A stretch of DNA of 64,000 nt from Amaurobius ferox (taxonomy: Eukaryota; Arthropoda; Arachnida; Araneae; Amaurobiidae). The stretch covers positions 123,349,642 through 123,413,641 of the forward strand of contig OX578147.1 in assembly GCA_951213105.1 (NCBI GenBank), in the 5' to 3' direction. Under the pieces are notes generated by a model. That model did not search any database, was not told where the DNA came from, and saw only the letters and a program-made list of their open reading frames with translations. Made by a program: the position numbers and the translations under genes. Positions 49,883-61,021 of this stretch are shown piece by piece; within the stretch, counting starts at the first letter, position 1; the number at the start of each line of letters is the position of its first letter.

Positions 49883-49944
49883 TTGAAGACCCAGACCGTC
49901 CGACTCGTCCTGAGGACTTAGAGTAACTAGTTGGACGGCCGGGC
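49883..49944 (-). mobile_element. 62-bp insertion with 13-bp target duplication, U7
   Basis: Flanked by exact TACCAATAAGGTG copies at 49870-49882 and 49945-49957; U1-U6 have one copy and no insert. Nested stems: CCGTCC 49896-49901 with GGACGG 49933-49938; inside, ACTCGTCC 49903-49910 pairs with GGAC 49914-49917 and GAGT 49921-49924 around a 3-nt bulge. Read on the minus strand, it ends GGTCTGGGTCTTCAA, close to the end of the U8 LINE, so it may be the extreme 3' end of a related LINE or a tiny SINE. Confidence 0.65.
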
Positions 49945-49979
49945 TACCAATAAGGTGTAAAGTAACTGTTTTTACGGCC

Positions 49980-50420
49980 AGGAAGTGCCACCCAATTTAG
50001 ACCAGAACTCAGTGGGGGAGGCATCCACAGGAACCGTACCCTCCTTCCCCTACCACCAAACTCTCGGAAGGACTTACGGACCCACATGTTTAACGTGATC
50101 GTACTCCGCGTGAACACGGCAGCAGTTTTGGCAGTAGAGGGAATCGAACCCGGACCTACCGAGTGAAATTCCCGCACGCTAACCACTGGTCTACCGCGCC
50201 CTCTGCGGCAATCTCCATAACTTTCTTTTTATTCACTCAGTTTGGACCGGAACACAGTGGGGGAGGCATCCACAGAGACCGTTCCCTCCTTCCCCTGCCA
50301 CCAACCTCTCGGAAGGACTTATCGACCCATATGTTTAAAGAGATTGTACTCCGCGTCAGTGGCGGGAATCGAACCCAGGCCTACCGAGTGCTATTCTCGC
50401 GCGCTAACTTCCCGCACGCT
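49980..50420 (-). mobile_element. Two tandem tRNA-derived SINEs, U7
   Basis: Consensus copy; the 62-bp insertion lies just beyond its 3' end (lower coordinates). First B box at 50140. Confidence 0.75.
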
Positions 50421-52147
50421 AATTTAAATTTTATAATGACCATATACTACGCTCTTAATTCAACCATCCTCGTTCCATCATTTGAAATATCCATAAAATT
50501 AAAATATCCATTTAAAATATCTATAAATTAAAATATCCATTTAAAATAAAAAAAATCATCCATATGGTTCCACCAATCCATAAATATAATAATTTCAAAT
50601 ACATCACTTCAATTGAAACCACCATAATTCAATCACTTAAATTATTTAAAATATCCATTTAAAATATCATATAAATATAATAATTTCGCCCGATGTATAC
50701 AATACTTATGCTAGGCTCTTAATTCATTTAAAACCGAAAGCGCGTTCTCCATGGAGACGGGGAAGAAACTACTGCGGATGGGGGGGAAATGCCGTCGAAG
50801 AACTGAGCCGATTGTCGAGAAATTTAAAATCATGACGTCTTTAAAATTGCGATCCTGAAAGCAATTTTCATTATTTCTGGACCAGATTAGACTTGTAAGA
50901 ATGCCAGATATTTCAGCTTTCTGAAAATGTAAATTATTAGACGAAATTATGAGTACTTTTCACTATGCGAGAATTTAAATACCAAACATCGTTTTTTTGA
51001 GCCAAAAGTGACTTTTGTTTTAAAATCTTTAAAAAATATTAGAAATCCAAATTGAGAGTTGAAATTGATATATTTTTACTCGCAATTGTCTGTTCTTTCC
51101 GGTGGTATGATTTGTTTTTTTCTACGATCGTGGACAAAAAGGGGCAAAAATGCAAAAAACGGTCGAAATCGCATAAAACATTAAATAACAAAAAAAATAA
51201 TTAAAATTTAAAAAATCGGTTTTTACGTGTCCCCTTCCCACTCCCCCGGGTCTCCGATTGCCAAATTCCGTAGCTCTCCGACGCGCGGTCGCTGAACGTA
51301 TAGTGTATAAGACAGACAGACACACACACAGACCTTGCCTTTTATTATATAGAAAAGAGTAAAGCATAAAGTTTATTTAAGAAACTGATTTATCGTTGTG
51401 TGCATCGAAATTTACACAGATTGAGAGTATTGTAGCGGAAATAGCTTAATTAGGAAGCATTACAGGCGAGGGTTAACTAGGCGCTTATTTAGAGGGTAAA
51501 ACGTCACCTCAATAGTAGTGACACATATTATTGTGTGGAGTACCAACCCCCTTAATTGAATATTTTTGAAAAAATTTCTCTTTGTCTCTTTTATAAGATG
51601 ATAGGTCCAAACACCAGATATCAAACAACTATCACATTTTAAAAGAAGCGTTTCTCAATTATCCGGAAAATCGAAAATTTTTGTATGCGGAAACCCCTAA
51701 AGTCCAAAATATTTGAAAACTCAATTTGCACATTTTCTTCCTTTCAGACTATCTCGTAATATCTTCCTTTCAAACGAACCGTACTCCAAATTTCAAGAAG
51801 CTATTTTATCGCGAAGTATGCCAAATTACCGTTTCACCTTCGGAACGATTTTCTGTGATCCAACCCCTTTCATGAACATGATTTTAGTGCGTAGCAAATA
51901 TATTATATCTGAAATTGAGCACTTTCTTCCGTTCGAAAAATTTATGCCTACGCCAAATTTTAAGTATCTATCTCATCGCAAAGAATGCTTTTCCTCCATT
52001 TCTCTATTTAGACGTTTCGATCCAAAGGTCCTTTAATGTATTCAGCGAGCGGCAAATGCATTGCCATCTGTGCTTTCACATACTCGTATTATGTTTGACT
52101 TGCGGACGACATGCCGTTTCAAAAATTGAATAAATGAAAACAACTGA

Positions 52148-52693
52148 TGCCTGCTTTACACGCCGAGCAACGCCAGCTACAGATTTTAGTAAATTATATA
52201 AATTCTTATTAATTTTTCGATGTGTTCCAAATTTTCCTACTTAAGTTGAAAACAACCTTTTAAAATATTTTATTTAAAGGAGTGCATATCATTTGTTTTC
52301 TAAACGAATATTATTTCACATTTTTTCACAAGAAATTTTTTATAGTACCGTAATAAAAATATATATGATTATACAAATCATGTCTTATTGAGTTCTCAGT
52401 GCTTGGAAGAGTGTGTTTTAAAACATTGTGATATCACTCTCCGGCAGCGCGATTATAGACACTTAAATATGACGAGTGTTGTGAATTTTTATCTGCTGCT
52501 CGAGAGGATTATTCGAGCAAACGCACTCCATTAGGAACTTGGGCCTGACAGATGGAGTCTAGTGAACGGATCGAGCCACTGTAGTTGGTCACGTGCGAAA
52601 TCGCAGCAGTTCATTTGCCGGAATGGAATTTTTATATCGTGAAACTCCAGCCACGACGACTGGGGCCTCTAAGGCGGGTTGAAACAGGCCTTC
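52148..52693. repeat. Element A, U7
   Basis: Shares CTACAGATTTT near 52179 and GAAACAGGCC with U4. Confidence 0.8.
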
Positions 52694-55514
52694 GCTCGAT
52701 AGAGGGGCCGTGGCAGTCAAATTAGTGACGTCACGAAAAACGATCAACGGTTGGCGAAACTAACAATTTCATTCATTTTGCGAGTTTAAACTTAGATTTT
52801 ATAAATACTTTTGTACATTTTTTTAGCTATATATGACAAGATTTTCAAAAAGAAGTATGTATGTTTGTCTATTACAAAAAATGGAATTAATTAAAATTTA
52901 ATGAGCATATATTGATTTAATGTTTAAAATAATATATAGGTCTTCTACTGACAACTTGCCTTACATATAGGTAAATTTTTTATTCTGTTATGTGTTGGAT
53001 TTGTTTTATTAATCAGTGTAAGAGACTAATTCATTGTAACAGACTAACTAATGGAGTAGTGAAAAATTATAGCATTTTATGAGTTTGCTATAGTTTATTT
53101 TAAAGCTAATCATGTTTTATTTTGTTTTCAGTAAGTATATCATAAAATCATGGTAATTTTGGTTAGTCTGTTACATACTCAGTTAATTAGTGTTAATTTA
53201 TTTAAAATTCAATTTTTTTTTCAAAATTTGGTATATGTACCCATCAAACACATGCCTTCGAACATATGCAGATCTGCATTATTATTATTTTTTTATTATT
53301 TCTTTCCTTTTTGCATTTAAAAATCTTTTTTGTTTTTCTATATGTGTATTCTTACCATGGAATGGCCCAAAATTGTAACTGACAGTAATTTTATTTAATG
53401 ATGAATATAAGTCTAAAATTTAAACAAATGAAGATGTCGGTGAATTGCTAAATCTACAAGTAAATGATTGGGTAGTAATAAAATAATATTCCATCCTTTA
53501 CCAGTGATCTGTCACGTAGATCAATAAAAAATAAATTGAAATTTCTGTAAAGCACAAAACTAAAATCCATTTCACTTGGCCTCAGAAAGACACTTAGCAG
53601 GGTGATACATAAAACTGACAAATTAACAAATTGCAATAAGCATTAAAAATGGGATAACACCTATGCAAATATAAAACTCAATAAAAACAATCGATACAGG
53701 AAAAAATATATAATCAGTAATATAAGCTGTTTTTGTATCCAATTGAAATGCATTATGTTTACACAGAGATACTTTGGATAAAATAAGATAAATATAATTA
53801 TTCTAAACTCTTGTCACACTTAAGTTGCTTAAAAATGACCAATCCAATAATGTTGTAGTTAAAATAGAAGTGTATATACTTAAAAATGAGCTCAAAAGTA
53901 GAATTTTGTTAAATACGAAATGTAAATGTTCTTCCGAGCTTATAAAACAGAACTCGTTCTGTGATGTATGCCACAGCTTTTAGTACTACATTCTGCTGTC
54001 GGGCAAATGAGAATTTCATAACTCAGTGAATGAAGCAAGGTACATATGCATTGTACTGTAGAAAATAAATCTTTAAAACTACAATGAAATTTATAAAAAC
54101 TGTAAATTTAATCAAAACTAATAAAGTAATTTATGGCAAACCGTAAAACAAATTATTTTATGGCTTTTAAACGAGCGACAAAATGAAGGTTCTTATAATA
54201 AAACTTAGTCTTATCCAAAGTTACATTAAATTTCATTTAATAGTTTGTTCATGAATGTATCTTTGTCAATACATGAGGAGTCCTGCGGAATTTTCTCTAC
54301 ACAAAATTATGATAATGACACCATATGAAAAAAAAATTCACAGTGAAAAGTAATCTGCAGACCACATACCCCTCCCGTTGCTTTTTCTGCCTAACAGATA
54401 TGATGGTTCGTTTCACCTTATAAAATATGATTGAATAAGATCTGTAAACTCAACAGAATTTTATATACATTAACTGTCATTCATATAAACAGAATTTACA
54501 AGCTATTTCATTTACATTATGCAAATTTTGATTTTTTGTAGATCCTATTAGTACCTCCTCTCGACCGAACTCTCTGTCAGTTTGTTGTGGAATCAAGTGT
54601 CTGTTTTATTCCTATAATCACCGAACATAACTTCGACGTGATTGATATTCCCGTAAATAAGATAAAATACCATAGCCAGTTGCGAATACTTCATACGGCA
54701 TAAACCAAGATATCTGACCAGAGAACTTTGTTTCTATCCGTTCCAACATAGACCACACACAGAGGTGTGACAACGCCACTTAGAGGGAATTGTGATCTTT
54801 CTTTATATTCTATTGCAGAGGAATTTGGGCGTTCCAATTTCAAAAAGTTGTGTTGAAAAAAAGTTTCATTAATTATTTTTATTTTGTAAAATATCGACTC
54901 ATTAAATTTATGCGAGAGTTTATGTATTCGTTACGTACAAGGAGCTTTGCACAGATTGCAGGTATACCAAAAGAAATTGCCAATTCAGGATGCATTACAG
55001 TCGAAGGCGCAATCAGGAGTTCATTTAGGGTGTATAATCTGCCGCAACAAGTTTTGGACTGCAGGTGTATATTTAGTCAATGAAGCATGGTTATATTTTT
55101 CACATGAATCAAGGCGCATTGATAGGCCATGCGCTTACATGCTAGGAGTATCCAGATTGCACACAATGAACGAGAGGTATCAAAATTACCCTATTCTACT
55201 CCCTGAGGTGGAAAAATCGTCTTTCGGCTTAGAGCTACTGTTTTCCCAATCGAAAAGAAAGATACATCTTTTACTAGCTTTTCTAAATTACCGTGATTTC
55301 TTAGTAAGTGATAGATAATTAGTAGTATCACGAGAGAGCTGTTGATGTATCCAGACATCGCGAAGCGGGAGTTGTATATCCACGTGTTCACTTACGTTCG
55401 AGGGTCACACTGAAATTTTTGAGACAGGGGCAGACGATACGGGATAGGAGAAACTATTGGTCGGATGTTTAAATGTGTACTCTTTTATGTTCGCAGACGA
55501 TAAGTTGTGGCTAA

Positions 55515-56365
55515 ATGGAGTTGACGGGAGAGAATTATCGAGTTATGATTTTCTATGATTTTAAAATGGGGCTAAATAAAAATGTCTACAACTAGCATAT
55601 GGAAATGATGCTCCAGTCCGTGCCACTGTATTCAGATGGTTTACAGAGTTTAGAAGAGGCCAATTTTTTGCCCTGTATGAAAATCACACTGGAAGATCTT
55701 TGTCAGCTGTTGTCCCGGAAAATTTGTCGACCATGCAAAAATTGTTTATCGATGATAATCACTGTACCTACCAAATGATACAGAAAGAACTTAGCATTGC
55801 ATCCGCAGCTATACATAAAATTATTCATGACGAATTGCATATGAAAAAATTAGTTTGTCGCTTTGTCCCCATATTTTAATAGAACACCAAAAAGCGGAGC
55901 GTGACAGAATCACAGAAAAACCTTAAAATTACTATATGGGGTGGAATCCACATTATTGTTAAAATCCTAACTGGTGATGTAAATTGTAAAGTACAAGCCT
56001 ATTATTGACATTCCAACACGTTAAAAAATAAAGTATGGATCTTTGAAGATGACCCCTAGTCAACAACATTGAAAAGACAACGAGCCATTTAAAAATAAGT
56101 TATGCCGTGTTCTTCAGAAGTACAAATCTGGTGAAATACATGAAGCAAGAGGGACAAAAGACATTTACAGCTAACTGGTACACTACTGTGTGGGTTCTAG
56201 AAATTATTCAGGAAGTGAATATTAGGGGACACTTGCTTCACAGTGACAAAACATTTTCGCATTCAACATGAATGACAGATTTTCTCACAAAAAGGACAAG
56301 ACGAATTTCTTGAACAAGCAAACATCAAAGTTATAGAACGTCCACCATATTCTCCTCGCTATGTG
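55515..56365 (+). pseudogene. Broken mariner transposase, U7
   Basis: Shared breaks; private TACAAATCTGG near 56126. Confidence 0.85.
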
Positions 56366-56920
56366 TGTCTGCTTTAAAGGCCGAGGAACGCCAGCTACAT
56401 TTTATAAAAATTATGTAAATAAAAATTAATTTTTCAATGTGTTCCTAATTTTGGTAATCATCTAGTTCAAATCTAACTTGGAATTTTTTTTATTTACAAC
56501 GAGTGTGTAATGTTCATTTTTGAAAACTAATAATGTTTCTCATTTTTTCACCAGAAATTTTTTATAATACGGTAACAATGATATATATGATTGAAAAATT
56601 ATGTCTTATTGAGTTCTGAGTGCTTTGCAGAGTGTGTTTTAAGACATAGTGATTTCACTATCCGGCAGCGCTCTTAGAAACACCTCAAAATATGACGAGT
56701 GTTGTGATATTTTGTCTGCTGCTCGAGTGGTTTATTCGAGTAAAAGCACTGTATTAGGAACTCGGGTCTGGCAGCTGGAATCTAGTGACCGGATCGAGCC
56801 ATTGTAGTAGTCACGGGCGAAACCGCAGCAGTTCATTTGCCGGAATGGAATGCTGATATCGCGACCGAGATGCTCCAGCAGTGACGACTGGGGCCTACAA
56901 GGTGGGTTGGAAGCCGGCCT
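56366..56920. repeat. Element B, copy at the U7/U8 junction
   Basis: Shares ATGTAAAT near 56412 with the U3/U4 copy; otherwise like the reference. Confidence 0.85.
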
Positions 56921-57251
56921 CTGTGCCTTCTGTAGGTAGGACTCCGAGATTTGGAGGAAGGCGGGACTCTTTTTTGGTGAGAGCATACCAAGGTAACGAG
57001 CCTTTACAAGGGAAGACTTCTTTAATATGTATTGCGTTTCATTTTAGTTAACCTACATATTCTTTTGCCCCTACAGAGGAGTATCGCCGTTAGCCTTTGA
57101 GATGCGTTGTACTAATTAAATAGATGATTTAAATATTGTTTATTTTTTACTAGCCGACTTTGGCGACCAGCCTGTTCGCTACTCTTGACAATTCTGACCG
57201 TGGCAAATTCTAACCGTGGCACACTCGCTGGCGCGTCCTACCAAAAAGGTG

Positions 57252-57310
57252 TTGAAGACCCAGACCGTCCGACTCGTCCTGAGGACATGAGCAGCCGTTT
57301 GGGCGGCCGG
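57252..57310 (-). mobile_element. 59-bp insertion at the same site, U8
   Basis: Flanks are TACCAAAAAGGTG (57239-57251) and TACCAATAAGGTG (57311-57323). The first 35 bp equal the U7 insert and the remaining 24 bp are different. Stem potential is largely retained: CCGTCC 57265-57270 with GGGCGG 57301-57306; ACTCGTCC 57272-57279 with GGAC 57283-57286 and GAGC 57289-57292. Confidence 0.65.
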
Positions 57311-57345
57311 TACCAATAAGGTGTAAAGTAACTGTTTTTACGGCC

Positions 57346-57786
57346 AGGAAGTGCCACCCAATTTAGACCAGAACTCAGTGGGGGAGGCATCCACAGGAAC
57401 CGTACCCTCCTTCCTCTACCACCAAACTCTCGGAAGGACTTACGGACCCACATGTTTAACGTGATCGTACTCCGCGTGAACACGGCAGCAGTTTTGGCAG
57501 TAGAGGGAATCGAACCCGGACCTACCGAGTGAAATTCCCGCACGCTAACCACTGGTCTACCGCGCCCTCTGCGGCAATCTCCATAACTTTCTTTTTATTC
57601 ACTCAGTTTGGACCGGAACACAGTGGGGGAGGCATCCACAGAGACCGTTCCCTCCTTCCCCTGCCACCAACCTCTCGGAAGGACTTATCGACCCATATGT
57701 TTAAAGAGATTGTACTCCGCGTCAGTGGCGGGAATCGAACCCAGGCCTACCGAGTGCTATTCTCGCGCGCTAACTTCCCGCACGCT
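57346..57786 (-). mobile_element. Two tandem tRNA-derived SINEs, U8
   Basis: One private base near 57414; the 59-bp insertion lies just beyond its 3' end. First B box at 57506. Confidence 0.75.
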
Positions 57787-58902
57787 AATTTAAATTTTAT
57801 AATGACCATATACTACGCTCTTAATTCAACCATCCTCGTTCCATCATTTGAAATATCCATAAAATTAAAATATCCATTTAAAATATCTATAAATTAAAAT
57901 ATCCATTTAAAATAAAAAAACTCATCCATATGGTTCCACCAATCCATAAATATAATAATTTCAAATACATCACTTCAATTGAAACCACCATAATTCAATC
58001 ACTTAAATGATTTAAAATATCCATTTAAAATATCATATAAATATAATAATTTCGCCCGATGTATACAATACTTATGCTAGGCTCTTAATTCATTTAAAAC
58101 CGAAAGCGCGTTCTCCATGGAGACGGGGAAGAAACTACTGCGGATGGGGGGGAAATGCCGTCGAAGAACTGAGCCGATTGTCGAGAAATTTAAAATCATG
58201 ACGTCTTTAAAATTGCGATCCTGAAAGCAATTTTCATTATTTCTGGACCAGATTAGACTTGTAAGAATGCCAGATATTTCAGCTTTCTGAAAATGTAAAT
58301 TATTAGACGAAATTATGAGTACTTTTCACTATGCGAGAATTTAAATACCAAACATCGTTTTTTTGAGCCAAAAGTGACTTTTGTTTTAAAATCTTTAAAA
58401 AATATTAGAAATCCAAATTGAGAGTTGAAATTGATATATTTTTACTCGCAATTGTCTGTTCTTTCCGGTGGTATGATTTGTTTTTTTCTACGATCGTGGA
58501 CAAAAAGGGGCAAAAATGCAAAAAACGGTCGAAATCGCATAAAACATTAAATAACAAAAAAAATAATTAAAATTTAAAAAATCGGTTTTTACGTGTCCCC
58601 TTCCCACTCCCCCGGGTCTCCGATTGCCAAATTCCGTAGCTCTCCGACGCGCGGTCGCTGAACGTATAGTGTATAAGACAGACAGACACACACACAGACC
58701 TTGCCTTTTATTATATAGAAAAGAGTAAAGCATAAAGTTTATTTAAGAAACTGATTTATCGTTGTGTGCATCGAAATTTACACAGATTGAGAGTATTGTA
58801 GCGGAAATAGCTTAATTAGGAAGCATTACAGGCGAGGGTTAACTAGGCGCTTATTTAGAGGGTAAAACGTCACCTCAATAGTAGTGACACATATTATTGT
58901 GT

Positions 58903-59856
58903 CGAAAGCCCAGACCACACGGCCAACCCAAAGGTTTATGGCAACAAAATATGTGGCCGGGAGAAAAATTTAGACCGGACACCGACCGCCACGACCCCGG
59001 ACCCACGCCCGGGGCCACCAACACCAATCAGAGGTCTCAATTTATTAAACCAAAAAGGGAGGTTACATCAGTGCAGGAGGGGTAACAGAACTTCAGCTTT
59101 TTAAGACAGTGACTGAGTTAGGATGGTATGACATAGATCAGTAGGGTTTTTACATTATTTCCTCTCGAGAAAGATGATTAACATGCCGTGATGCAAACAA
59201 CATTGACAAACCGACAATCACATAACAGCACATGCCCGAGAACATGAGGGCCAAATACACAGCAAACAACAAAATGTACAACAAAAAGACTGTGAACACA
59301 GCACAGCGGGCAAGAGCAAAATATAAAAAACGAAAAGGGGAACCAAGGGAACAGCCAAAAGTCAGCACAACCAAAGAACCAGGGGAGCAAAGGAGAACTT
59401 CACTGATCGGAAAAAGGAGGATGCTCACGAGAGGGTTATAAGATATTGTTTGAGATCTCTCTAGCAACGAGAACACAGTTTTTGAGCTTATTAAGAAGAA
59501 TAGGGTTTTTGCTGACACCGGAGAACCAGGTCGCAGACAAGGAAGGAGAAGGTTTGACGAGATGAAAGGCGGAGGTGTGTGGACAAGAAAAGACATAGTG
59601 GTCCACATCACCAAAGACTCCGCAGGTACAACAGGAAGTACGCTTTAGTTTAAAGTGGTACAGATAGTCTAAGAAGGGCCCATGACCAGTGAGAAAATAG
59701 ATGAGATACTTATTATGGATTTGTAAATTTAAGTTAACTTTAGGGAGATATGTCAAAATTCTTGAGGGGTCATGGGTACGGGGAGAGATATAATTGTTAA
59801 GAAGTGATTGCCAAATATTGAGGAGATAGTTTTTACAAAGGTTTTTTAAATAAGAA
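58903..59856 (-). mobile_element. 5'-truncated LINE (Jockey/I/R1-like) inserted in U8
   Basis: 954 bp absent from the other seven units, bounded by an 8-bp target duplication TATTGTGT (58895-58902 and 59857-59864). The minus strand carries the end of ORF2 (59856-59436), then about 530 bp of 3' UTR with a GC-rich end. There is no poly(A) or simple-repeat tail. The last bases contain AACC/GGTT complementarity around TTT, then GGTCTGGGCTTTCG. Frames at 59150-59614 and elsewhere in the UTR are chance. Confidence 0.8.
59436..59856 (-). pseudogene. LINE ORF2 C-terminal fragment (zinc-knuckle region)
   Basis: The frame is open from the truncation point at 59856 to a stop at 59436. It shows the IWQSLLNNYIS...LPKV segment, the LTGHGPFLDYL motif, and a Cys-His cluster (CCTCG ... 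HYVFSCP) that characterise the C-terminal end of ORF2 in Jockey/I/R1-type non-LTR retrotransposons. The reverse transcriptase and endonuclease domains are missing because of 5' truncation, so it cannot move itself. No internal stop in the remaining 140 codons points to a recent insertion. Confidence 0.75.
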
Positions 59857-60475
59857 TATTGTGTGGAGTACCAACCCCCTTAATTGAATATTTTTGAAAA
59901 AATTTCTCTTTGTCTCTTTTATAAGATGATAGGTCCAAACACCAGATATCAAACATCTATCACATTTTAAAAGAAGCGTTTCTCAATTATCCGGAAAATC
60001 GAAAATTTTTGTATGCGGAAACCCCTAAAGTCCAAAATATTTGAAAACTCAATTTGCACATTTTCTTCCTTTCAGACTATCTCGTAATATCTTCCTTTCA
60101 AACGAACCGTACTCCAAATTTCAAGAAGCTATTTTATCGCGAAGTATGCCAAATTACCGTTTCACCTTCGGAACGATTTTCTGTGATCCAACCCCTTTCA
60201 TGAACATGATTTTAGTGCGTAGCAAATATATTATATCTGAAATTGAGCACTTTCTTCCGTTCGAAAAATTTCTGCCTACGCCAAATTTTAAGTATCTATC
60301 TCATCGCAAAGAATGCTTTTCCTCCATTTCTCTATTTAGACGTTTCGATCCAAAGGTCCTTTAATGTATTCAGCGAGCGGCAAATGCATTGCCATCTGTG
60401 CTTTCACATACTCGTATTATGTTTGACTTGCGGACGACATGCCGTTTCAAAAATTGAATAAATGAAAACAACTGA

Positions 60476-61021
60476 TGCCTGCTTTACACGCCGAGCAACG
60501 CCAGCTACAGTTTTTAGTAAATTATATAAATTCTTATTAATTTTTCGATGTGTTCCAAATTTTCCTACTTAAGTTGAAAACAACCTTTTAAAATATTTTA
60601 TTTAAAGGAGTGCATATCATTTGTTTTCTAAACGAATATTATTTCACATTTTTTCACAAGAAATTTTTTATAGTACCGTAATAAAAATATATATGATTAT
60701 ACAAATCATGTCTTATTGAGTTCTCAGTGCTTGGAAGAGTGTGTTTTAAAACATTGTGCTATCACTCTCCGGCAGCGCGATTATAGACACTTAAATATGA
60801 CGAGTGTTGTGAATTTTTATCTGCTGCTCGAGAGGATTATTCGAGCAAACGCACTCCATTAGGAACTTGGGCCTGACAGATGGAGTCTAGTGAACGGATC
60901 GAGCCACTGTAGTTGGTCACGTGCGAAATCGCAGCAGTTCATTTGCCGGAATGGAATTTTTATATCGTGAAACTCCAGCCACGACGACTGGGGCCTCTAA
61001 GGCGGGTTGAAACGGGCCTTC
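60476..61021. repeat. Element A, U8
   Basis: Private GTGCTATCAC near 60756 breaks the central palindrome that the other A copies keep. Confidence 0.8.

Larger units (their letters stand above)
49781..51353 (-). mobile_element. Helitron-like non-autonomous block, U7
   Basis: 1573 bp: the consensus block plus the 75 bp added by the insertion at 49883. Confidence 0.35.
49220..56588. repeat. Array unit U7 (with a 62-bp insertion)
   Basis: 7369 bp: the usual length plus 75 bp from an insertion at 49883-49944 and its duplicated target. Layout: B to 49551; block 49781-51353; non-coding 51354-52147; A 52148-52693; AT-rich 52694-55514; mariner 55515-56365; next B from 56366. Confidence 0.95.
57150..58719 (-). 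mobile_element. Helitron-like non-autonomous block, U8
   Basis: 1570 bp: the consensus block plus the 72 bp added by the insertion at 57252. Private bases near 57235 (GCGTCC), 57414 (CCTCTACC) and 58009 (AAATGATTT). Confidence 0.35.

Noticed and set aside
57252..57310. Hammerhead ribozyme in the short inserts
   Set aside because: A GTCC-loop-GGAC stem is in the right place, but the conserved CTGATGA and GAAA core sequences are not present on either strand.
59150..59614. 154-codon hydrophobic minus-strand frame in the U8 LINE
   Set aside because: Overlaps the real ORF2 end in another frame and continues in the 3' UTR; composition looks like chance.
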